Part shown: positions 21,540-27,065 of the stretch, piece after piece
Position numbering within the stretch: position 1 is the first letter of the stretch
How the letters are laid out: every line of letters begins with the position of its first letter
Source: DATIHQ01 sp035480535
Lineage (GTDB): Bacteria; Chlamydiota; Chlamydiia; Chlamydiales; SM23-39
Direction of reading: 5' to 3'
Length of the DNA: 27,065 bases
Assembly (NCBI GenBank): GCA_035480535.1
Contig: DATIHQ010000021.1
Location: 1 to 27,065, forward strand
Notes under the pieces: generated by a model
What the model was told of the DNA's origin: nothing
Seen by the model: the letters and a program-made list of their open reading frames with translations, nothing else
Database searches by the model: none
Position numbers and translations under genes: made by a program

Positions 21540-22250
21540 CTAGAAATCATCGCCCAGGAATTTTATTACTCGTGCAGGATCATTTTGCAAATCTTCCAAT
21601 TGTTGCTGGACTAGAGAAGGGCGCAATTTTCTGGGCTCAGGGATAGCATAATTTCTCGGATCTGGTCTAACTACGGGACGAACAGAATGTCCCAACTGCT
21701 CTGGAGTAAAAATTCCCCTATGGACATAAGGCTCAGGAGATCGATAGGGAGGCGGAGGGGTTACCGATGGGCGGGGTGCAGTGATATTTATATTCATCGT
21801 TTGCACATGGATGACAATTGGGGCTTTCTCTTCAGCCACTGTTTTCTTGGATGCAATATACCATTCCCGTTTCCCTTGCCCTCCAGGTATTCTCCGCTGC
21901 GCTAGATCGCCAGGATGCACCCGATTACAATGATCTCCATATACACATGCTTTCATGCGGTCACCACAAAAAGCCAATTTAAAATCTCTATTTTTCGATA
22001 GATTCACTGCAACATAAGTAGTGATTCTATGAGCAAATCTACATTCTCTGTATTTACATACATTTCCACTGACTACAGTTCTACATAGAGATGTTTTATC
22101 TTTAGGATCTTGAAGTGTAGGTCCAGCAATGATTTGAGTCTTTCTGATTTCATCTTCAAATGTTTCAGGATCCGCGACTGCTGCGGCTTTCTGCTTTTCA
22201 ATTGATTGTGGGAGTTGGGTATCATAATTATAAACAGTTATACCGGCCAT
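21540..22250 (-). CDS. Tandem CCCH zinc-finger protein resembling tristetraprolin
   Basis: Protein of 236 residues from ATG 22250 (AAAGGA just upstream; start agrees with its paralogue). Finger 1 is Cys56-X8-Cys65-X4-Cys70-X3-His74, led in by KTSLCR, which mirrors the KTELCR lead-in of tristetraprolin/ZFP36; the surrounding SGNVCKYRECRFAH also matches. Finger 2 is Cys95-X6-Cys102-X5-Cys108-X3-His112 (ACVYGDHCNRVHP). The gap between fingers is 20 residues against 18 in that family. Residues 160-215 are Pro-rich and include TPPPPY (164-169), which contains both a tetraproline and a PPxY. No signal peptide. Preceded by a near-consensus promoter. Likely a secreted effector acting on host RNA; alternatively an unrelated zinc-binding module. 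Confidence 0.75.
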   Translation of the reverse strand: MAGITVYNYDTQLPQSIEKQKAAAVADPETFEDEIRKTQIIAGPTLQDPKDKTSLCRTVVSGNVCKYRECRFAHRITTYVAVNLSKNRDFKLAFCGDRMKACVYGDHCNRVHPGDLAQRRIPGGQGKREWYIASKKTVAEEKAPIVIHVQTMNINITAPRPSVTPPPPYRSPEPYVHRGIFTPEQLGHSVRPVVRPDPRNYAIPEPRKLRPSLVQQQLEDLQNDPARVIKFLGDDF

Positions 22251-22281
22251 ATATTCCTTTATTTTTAAAATATCAGAGCTA

Positions 22282-22310
22282 ATTATACTATGTTTTTTAA
22301 TAGAGTTCAA
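22282..22310 (-). promoter_or_regulatory. Near-consensus promoter of the CCCH genes
   Basis: On the minus strand TTGAAC (22310-22305), a 17-base AT-rich spacer and a perfect TATAAT (22287-22282), 32 bases before the start of the tandem-finger gene. It is the best -10/-35 pair in the window and separates the CCCH genes from the upstream two-partner secretion operon on the same strand. Confidence 0.75.
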
Positions 22311-22332
22311 TTACATAATAAATGACTGAGGC

Positions 22333-23964
22333 TTAGTAACTTAAGATCATCCCGAAATTATAGCGGGAATTGGAGGGATTATCAAACCCTTTATGCCAGA
22401 GTTGAAACCCATAATCGAGGCGGGCTGTGAGGTAGCGATCCACTTGGTAGCGAATGCCAGGGCCCACAGAGGCGAGATCGCGAAATTTATGTTCTCCGGG
22501 GAAATTTTTGTGATTCCCCCCAAAGCCGTAGTCAAAGAATGCGAGAAGATAGAGTTCATCTATCATTTGGCAATAGCCAAGGCTTTTCATCGGACTAAAA
22601 TGGGGCGTTTCCAAAGCGACATTGACAATTCCCGCATTGTCGAGATTCAAGATCCTCTCTTCAAATCCCCTCACTGCATGATACCCTGTCATCGTAAACT
22701 GCTCGCTGGGGAGAAGATTCGTTGTCGAAGCTTGACCAGTTATATCATAGGTAAACCAGCCATACCTAAGTTTACAGGCATAGGAATGGGCCAATTTTAA
22801 ATAAGCATAGGTGCTTCTAGCCCCGTAGCGAAATTCTTGGTAGGCTCTGCTCGTGTCTGCATGGGTCATTCTTCCAGGGCTGCCATAAACTTCAAAAACA
22901 AAGACAGCTTTTTGTTTGGGATTGCGGATGCCCAATTCATATCCGAGCATAAACTGGCTGATATCGGCCGTTCCATTGAATATTTTAGTCCCCGCGAATT
23001 CGAGGAAATTATTTGTCTCTTTGAAATCATAGCCAATGATCAACTCTTGCATGATATGCGTGTTGAAAAAAAGAGGGATTCTGTAACGGCCATCCACTTG
23101 CCAGCTATAGCCCTTATTCTTAAATCCTGAGACCTCGAGATGGGGCTCAATCTGATCATAGCCTCCCCAAAGAACTAAAATATGGCGCCAGGGCAGCGGC
23201 AATCTCGCACTCGCCGTATGGGCATAAAACACATTCCAATTGGGAGCAAAGGTAAATTGATAGGAAATCTGCCCATCTTTGAGAACGCTTTTGCCAAAAT
23301 TAAATCCAAAAAAGAGGCGATTCCGATTTGTAAATGAGGTTCCCGTATTATCGGCCCCCATGTAGACGCGGTAAGGCCATCGATCGGCAGTGATGAGTTC
23401 GATGTCGGTTGTCCCAGGATTAGCTCCAGGGGTAAAAATCGCATCGGTGCGCCGAAAGGGATTCAAATTCAGCCAGGCGATATCTTCCAAAATCCGCTGC
23501 GTCACAATCGGTTCTCCAGGGCATGTCCGGATCATTCCCTTCAGCCAATTGCTGGGGAAATAGCAATTTCCAATCGTTCTTATCTCCCCCAATTTTGCCT
23601 CTTCAACAACGATTTGCAAAATGCAGGCGGTCAACTCTTGCTGCGGAACAGAAATCACCACCAGTTGATCTTTCGATTGATAATAAGAGGAAATGGCCTC
23701 TTTAATTCTTCGAATCGATTCTTTGGTTAAGGGCTGGCGAAGGAATTCATTGAGAAAAGAGCATCTGTTCTTCTTCAAAAGGCAGATGCCTTCTATCCTC
23801 ACCCCCTCGAAAGATTCTGGAGCTCTGCGGACTTTACTCCAATTGTCCACAATCAGAATCCCCTGCAGACAACCGATCAAAGGCTTCTCCTCTGGAATGA
23901 TCTTACACTCATCGCCCCAACCAACCATCGTCAGACAAAAGAGCAGCAAAAAGCGGAGAATCAT
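22333..23964 (-). CDS. Two-partner secretion transporter (TpsB/FhaC/ShlB family)
   Basis: Outer-membrane 16-strand barrel of the Omp85 superfamily that exports its TpsA partner; 543 residues. Residues 1-17 are a signal peptide. A POTRA domain lies at about 62-130 (LTKESIRRIKEAISSYYQSK, then LQIVVEEAKLGEI), followed by a second POTRA-like region. The rest is a beta-barrel rich in aromatic strands with the diagnostic VRGF motif at 431-434 in GYHAVRGFEE, and ends in a strand finishing with Tyr (FGMILSY). The ATG overlaps the TpsA stop as ATGA. Several Cys residues in the periplasmic part (6 before residue 150) are unusual for the family but fit a disulfide-rich chlamydial envelope. Confidence 0.88.
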   Translation of the reverse strand: MILRFLLLFCLTMVGWGDECKIIPEEKPLIGCLQGILIVDNWSKVRRAPESFEGVRIEGICLLKKNRCSFLNEFLRQPLTKESIRRIKEAISSYYQSKDQLVVISVPQQELTACILQIVVEEAKLGEIRTIGNCYFPSNWLKGMIRTCPGEPIVTQRILEDIAWLNLNPFRRTDAIFTPGANPGTTDIELITADRWPYRVYMGADNTGTSFTNRNRLFFGFNFGKSVLKDGQISYQFTFAPNWNVFYAHTASARLPLPWRHILVLWGGYDQIEPHLEVSGFKNKGYSWQVDGRYRIPLFFNTHIMQELIIGYDFKETNNFLEFAGTKIFNGTADISQFMLGYELGIRNPKQKAVFVFEVYGSPGRMTHADTSRAYQEFRYGARSTYAYLKLAHSYACKLRYGWFTYDITGQASTTNLLPSEQFTMTGYHAVRGFEERILNLDNAGIVNVALETPHFSPMKSLGYCQMIDELYLLAFFDYGFGGNHKNFPGEHKFRDLASVGPGIRYQVDRYLTARLDYGFQLWHKGFDNPSNSRYNFGMILSY

Positions 23965-25013
23965 TGTTTCATCTCCTGCCTTTCCCATGCATGAAGATCA
24001 TCTAACATAGGAGGATTTTTCCAAAATGGACCGTGTTCAAATTCCTCATATGTCTCATCGATGCGCGCCCATTCGCCTGACATCGTCGATTTTAAGTAAT
24101 AGAATCGGGACTGCGCTAAAGAAAGGCGCGGCTCATCCATCCATTTGTGTTTCATCTTCGCCTGAAGCGACTTTCGAAATGCCTTTCGATTCACATAAAC
24201 GGCAAACTCCTGCACCCACAGCCGCTCTGGAATCAATGTTCTGATTTGCTGCAAAGCCTCCAAATCGGATTCGATAAAATCTTTGGTGCCCGATTCCTCT
24301 GAAGTCTCAAACAGATTTAAGAGAGGGCTAGTTAAGAAGACGCGGCTGCCGACTCTTCTTACTTCCGTAGCATCCCCCCTCCCCTCCCGATTCACAGCCA
24401 GAGCGTAAAAGTTATCTGCAGAACACCTCTCCGCTGCAGGCCGGATCAAAATGTCGGGATTATCTGAAGATTGCAAAATCAGCTGCTCTCCCTTCACCAC
24501 ATTTTCAGAGGCGATTTTCCCCGAATCGATCACCCTTTCCGCACACAAGAAAACTCCATCTGCCTGAATGAGCCCCCGATTTTCAATCGTTCCCCGGTCC
24601 CCACTTAAAACAAGCGACTCATTCTTCATGAACGCCTGCTTGTCTATTTGAGCCGTCGTGCCCAAAAAAGTCGCCACCTGGATCACTCCCTGAGGACCCA
24701 CTAAAATTCCCTGAGGATTCACCAAGAATACTTTCCCATTCCCCTCAAGCCGCCCATAGATTGCGCTCGCATCTGGGCCCATAACCTGATTGAGAATCAC
24801 AGCCTCTTTGCCCGGCTGAACAAAGCGGGTCTCCTCTGCGGCGCCTATAGAAAAATCTTGCCATTGGACAATCGCCCTCTCGCTCCCCTGATGAACAGTG
24901 AGCGTTGCGGGATCGTGGCGGCTAAAGGAGACATCCCCCGCAGAGACAGACTCTCCGCTTGGATTTGCGCACGCCATGATAGGAAACAACAGGACCCAAA
25001 GAGAACGCTTCAT
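23961..25013 (-). CDS. Short TpsA exoprotein with filamentous-haemagglutinin N-terminal domain
   Basis: Predicted substrate of the adjacent TpsB; only 350 residues. ATG 25013 has GAGGTGGAG directly upstream. Signal peptide ends after ACA (residue 16). Residues about 25-150 are the TPS (haemagglutination activity) domain: ATLTVHQGSERAIVQWQDFS, then FLVNPQGILVGPQGVIQVA with the NPxGI motif at 99-103. Typical TpsA proteins run to thousands of residues of beta-helix repeats; here only about 200 residues follow, non-repetitive, charged and Trp-containing (KHKWMDEPRLSLAQSRFYY, then FEHGPFWKNPPML). It is therefore close to a bare secretion domain with a small passenger. The end does not look frameshifted: the stop is coupled by ATGA to tpsB. 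Confidence 0.85.
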   Translation of the reverse strand: MKRSLWVLLFPIMACANPSGESVSAGDVSFSRHDPATLTVHQGSERAIVQWQDFSIGAAEETRFVQPGKEAVILNQVMGPDASAIYGRLEGNGKVFLVNPQGILVGPQGVIQVATFLGTTAQIDKQAFMKNESLVLSGDRGTIENRGLIQADGVFLCAERVIDSGKIASENVVKGEQLILQSSDNPDILIRPAAERCSADNFYALAVNREGRGDATEVRRVGSRVFLTSPLLNLFETSEESGTKDFIESDLEALQQIRTLIPERLWVQEFAVYVNRKAFRKSLQAKMKHKWMDEPRLSLAQSRFYYLKSTMSGEWARIDETYEEFEHGPFWKNPPMLDDLHAWERQEMKQ

Positions 25014-25036
25014 CTCCACCTCGAAAAGAAGGATCA

Positions 25037-25065
25037 TTGATACAACAAAAAATTTAATTGATCAA
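25037..25065 (-). promoter_or_regulatory. Candidate promoter of the two-partner secretion operon
   Basis: On the minus strand TTGATC (25065-25060), a 17-base spacer and TATCAA (25042-25037). The leader would be about 17 bases, just enough for the Shine-Dalgarno. Matches are four of six at each hexamer. Confidence 0.4.
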
Positions 25066-25090
25066 TCGGAAAAATTTTCTGCCCCCAAAG

Positions 25091-25120
25091 ACTCTATAAA
25101 TAATTATTTGAATATAGAGT
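25091..25120. promoter_or_regulatory. 8-bp inverted repeat between divergent operons
   Basis: ACTCTATA (25091-25098) and TATAGAGT (25113-25120) are perfect reverse complements around 14 AT-rich bases. The site sits between the divergent tpsA and 25167 genes, so it could be an operator shared by both; the loop and short T run make a terminator less likely. Confidence 0.4.
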
Positions 25121-25166
25121 TTTAATCGCATGCAATTTAAAATTCTTATTAAAAACGGAGTTTAAT

Positions 25167-25559
25167 ATGAATCCTAGTGAACCTTTATTTGGACCCTACC
25201 AGCCCTATTATCAATCCGAAATATTTGACCCAGATAATCCACCTAAACTATCTAAAAAGGGAAGGATGATCATTCAACAAGGAGCCGCGCCCAATGAATA
25301 CGTCGCGATCTTTAGAGAAGCTGCAGCTCAATTTCAACAAAGAAAATGGTTTACTGCAACGGCTCCAAATGACATCACATGCAACAGACATTTCTATGAT
25401 TCATTTCGAGAATTCCTCGAATTCTATAATGCGGACGTAAATGACAATCCTACAAACCTAGATTCGCCAAAATCTGATTCCAAAGTGGAACCGCACAAGC
25501 CGGATCCTACTCTTAAACAACGGCGCTCGGTCATGATCATAGGACGAAAAAAGGATTAA
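25167..25559 (+). CDS. Unknown protein, paralogue of the following gene
   Basis: Protein of 130 residues, no signal peptide or membrane segment; GGAG lies 6 bases before ATG. Residues 6-95 align with residues 5-90 of the next protein: PLFGPYQ-x-YY, then KxGRMII...NEYVAIF, and SFREFLEFYNADVND. The hydrophobic pattern (strand MIIQQG, strand EYVAIF, strand KWFTATAP, then a SFREFLEFY helix) recalls the central strands and second helix of an SH2 domain, but the FLVR arginine position is Gln and the first helix is not evident. The C-terminal 35 residues are polar and disordered, ending with a basic cluster. Function unknown; probable effector pair. Confidence 0.7.
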   Translation: MNPSEPLFGPYQPYYQSEIFDPDNPPKLSKKGRMIIQQGAAPNEYVAIFREAAAQFQQRKWFTATAPNDITCNRHFYDSFREFLEFYNADVNDNPTNLDSPKSDSKVEPHKPDPTLKQRRSVMIIGRKKD

Positions 25560-25560
25560 A

Positions 25561-26346
25561 ATGTCTTCCGCCCCCCTATTCGGTCCTTATCAGAAGTACT
25601 ATGATCCCATTCCAAGAAATGTACCTCCACTGCTTGAAAAGGGCATGATGGTCATTCATCCAGGGATCAACAAGAATGAATATGTCGCGATCTTCCAAAA
25701 TGTGGATAATTTAACCCAGAGAATATGTGTTTATGTAACACCCGAACACTTCTTTTGCGATAAATGGCCCTATTTTTCATTTCGGGAGATTCTGAATGAC
25801 TATCGTGCAGAAGTAAATGACCCTTCTCCTACGGAGGAGCTGTTAGAAGATTCAAAAACGGCAGAGTCACCTCCGCCGCCTAAACGTTCTATTCTCGAAA
25901 GCCTTCGGGAAAGACGAATTCTCATGCAACAAAGAGAAGCTCCATCTGCAAACTCACCTCTCCCCCTCAGCTCTTGGGCTGCAAAATTAACATCGATCGT
26001 CATCGCAGTGGCGAAAAATCTAGATGCCGCACAATCAGTGATTGATCAAGTCCAAGATCGAAGATGGTATTGCTCGTGCGAGGTTCTTGCCGACTTACAA
26101 GTTCTTACCCTTGCGGCCTTTAACAACCCAAATACATTCGCGATTTTCGCGAATGGAACTAGCGAATACCCTTATAGGCTGATTAGTTATAATAGAAAGA
26201 GTGCTCAACCCCTAGATCTCCTCTTCCGCATCAAAGGGGAACATATCCAACCCCAAGGATCTGAGCTAGCCTACACATTTCCAGGCTTCTTGCTCGCCCA
26301 CAGTCTCGACACTAACAGCGGCATTCGCGCATTGATGAATAAATAG
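25561..26346 (+). CDS. Unknown two-domain protein, paralogue of the preceding gene
   Basis: Protein of 261 residues; starts one base after the previous stop with AAGGA 6 bases upstream, so the two are one operon. Residues 5-90 repeat the upstream protein (PLFGPYQKYY, GMMVIHPG, NEYVAIF, SFREILNDYRAEVND). A Pro/charged linker (about 88-137, with PPPP at 104-107) leads to a second domain at 140-255. That domain also has an SH2-like order: RRWY (167-170), NTFAIF (191-196), SEYPYRLISYN (201-211), FRI (222-224), and a YTFPGFLLAHSL end (238-249). The FLVR arginine is His in domain 1 and Phe in domain 2. No signal peptide. Function unknown. Confidence 0.7.
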   Translation: MSSAPLFGPYQKYYDPIPRNVPPLLEKGMMVIHPGINKNEYVAIFQNVDNLTQRICVYVTPEHFFCDKWPYFSFREILNDYRAEVNDPSPTEELLEDSKTAESPPPPKRSILESLRERRILMQQREAPSANSPLPLSSWAAKLTSIVIAVAKNLDAAQSVIDQVQDRRWYCSCEVLADLQVLTLAAFNNPNTFAIFANGTSEYPYRLISYNRKSAQPLDLLFRIKGEHIQPQGSELAYTFPGFLLAHSLDTNSGIRALMNK

Positions 26347-26402
26347 AAGGACAACAAGATAAATAAGTTTATTTGGATTGGAATTTTTCTATCGAGATTC
26401 TT

Positions 26403-26615
26403 ATGTGGAGAAATACCAATTATCCCTCTAGAATTTCTCGATCTGCCTTCTTATCAAATATCGATCCCCTCACAGGGAAGCTCTATTTAATTGATTTAGA
26501 AGATGTCCTGGACCTAAAGGCCATCTCCCTTGAAGATCCTGAAACTCAAATGCTTTTGGAATACAATCCAAAAGATTACCTAAAATCTGTTTCTTCCTTG
26601 ACCCAGGAAAGATAG
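26403..26615 (+). CDS. Small unknown or remnant open frame
   Basis: 70 codons from ATG 26403 (80 from TTG 26373). Contains a plausible structured stretch TGKLYLIDLEDVLDLKAISL, which looks protein-like rather than random. Its last 40 bases overlap the convergent cutA gene, and the ribosome-binding site is poor, so it may be the remnant 3' end of a longer gene that followed the paralogue pair. No family recognised. Confidence 0.3.
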   Translation: MWRNTNYPSRISRSAFLSNIDPLTGKLYLIDLEDVLDLKAISLEDPETQMLLEYNPKDYLKSVSSLTQER

Positions 26616-26869
26616 CGCGGATTCCCCTTCAAAACATCCACCTGCAAGATTTCAGGAATTTCATAACTTCCCTTCTCCAGAATGTAACTGCAGATGGGCT
26701 CAAGGATCACCTTCACCTCTTTCCCCTCTTCGATTTTCCCTTCCCAGCGATAAATCGATTCAATTTCAGGGAAGATTGAGGCGCAAGCGATCAGGTGTTT
26801 ATCGAGCAGCCCAAAAATAATCTTCTTGGCCTCTTCTCTATTGCGGCAGGTCCAAAATATGTAGATCAT
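26576..26869 (-). CDS. cutA: CutA-family protein (divalent ion tolerance)
   Basis: Trimeric PII-like fold protein; the link to copper tolerance is historical and the true role is unsettled. 97 residues from ATG 26869 (family begins with a strand like MIYIFWTCRN). Conserved features are CASIFPEIESIYRWEGKI, a KVILEP strand in place of the usual IKT, and YEIPEILQVDVLKGNPRYLSW at the C-terminus (the usual His before Tyr-Glu is Ser here). Only a weak ribosome-binding site is visible. The 3' end overlaps the small plus-strand frame. Confidence 0.88.
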   Translation of the reverse strand: MIYIFWTCRNREEAKKIIFGLLDKHLIACASIFPEIESIYRWEGKIEEGKEVKVILEPICSYILEKGSYEIPEILQVDVLKGNPRYLSWVKEETDFR

Positions 26870-26935
26870 AGTTTCTTTATCCAAAAACTCTTCTAGAAGA
26901 ATACAGCATCATTTTCCTTTTTTTGGACAAAAAAT

Positions 26936-27008
<73 letters not shown>

Positions 27009-27065
27009 ATAGTAAAAGGCCAAAGCATAGCTGGTTAGGAGGATTTGATTCAATTTTAATCTGAG

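Overview
The window looks like chromosome from an environmental (non-Chlamydiaceae) member of the Chlamydiae. The pointers are a Legionella-type cysteine-bearing major outer membrane protein, a zinc-ligand-poor DksA, and gene neighbourhoods I recall from Chlamydia trachomatis. Those neighbourhoods are KdsD next to a 2-oxoacid dehydrogenase E2 (CT399/CT400), SpoU methylase and SAM methyltransferase (CT403/CT404), NrdR-DksA-LspA (CT406-CT408), and metal ABC transporter with Obg/L27/L21 (CT415-CT420). The CT numbers are from memory, not from a search. Isocitrate dehydrogenase and a heptose-pathway isomerase, both absent from Chlamydiaceae, point to a less reduced relative (Waddlia/Parachlamydia/Criblamydia/Simkania-like); I cannot name the genus.

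Layout. 1-485 is non-coding with one promoter candidate. 486-1655 encodes an outer membrane porin followed by a terminator. 1817-8309 holds NhaD, KdsD, isocitrate dehydrogenase (opposite strand), and a gmhA-lpxK-E2 operon: Na+/H+ balance, LPS inner core and lipid A, and carbon metabolism. 8321-9331 is asd. 9285-14753 is a packed ten-gene minus-strand operon (nrdR, dksA, lspA, an unknown gene, cinA C-domain, RNA methyltransferase, a DUF4160/DUF2442 pair, SpoU methylase, RluA-type synthase); most joints overlap, several as ATGA. 14988-15947 is a Ser/Pro-rich unknown with a strong promoter. A GC-rich segment and tRNA-Ser(GGA) follow, with the last 17 bp of the tRNA duplicated 148 bp away. 16334-20420 carries a three-gene zinc/manganese ABC transporter, then rplU-rpmA-obg.

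20415-26400 is accessory and the most interesting part. A 217-bp inverted-repeat element supplies the stop codons of both obg and the convergent gene. Two paralogous proteins carry eukaryote-type CCCH zinc fingers. The upstream one has a tandem pair with lead-in, spacing and a tetraproline tract resembling tristetraprolin (TTP/ZFP36) mRNA-decay factors; the other keeps one perfect C-X8-C-X5-C-X3-H finger. Beside them lies a two-partner secretion operon whose exoprotein is only about 350 residues, and, facing away, a tandem pair of paralogous unknowns whose hydrophobic pattern hints at degenerate SH2-like folds. The window ends with cutA and tRNA-Phe(GAA).

The first 20 kb is mainly housekeeping and envelope biogenesis. 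The next 6 kb looks like a host-interaction cassette: secretion or surface display plus candidate host-mimicking effectors. That reading rests on motifs and gene context only.
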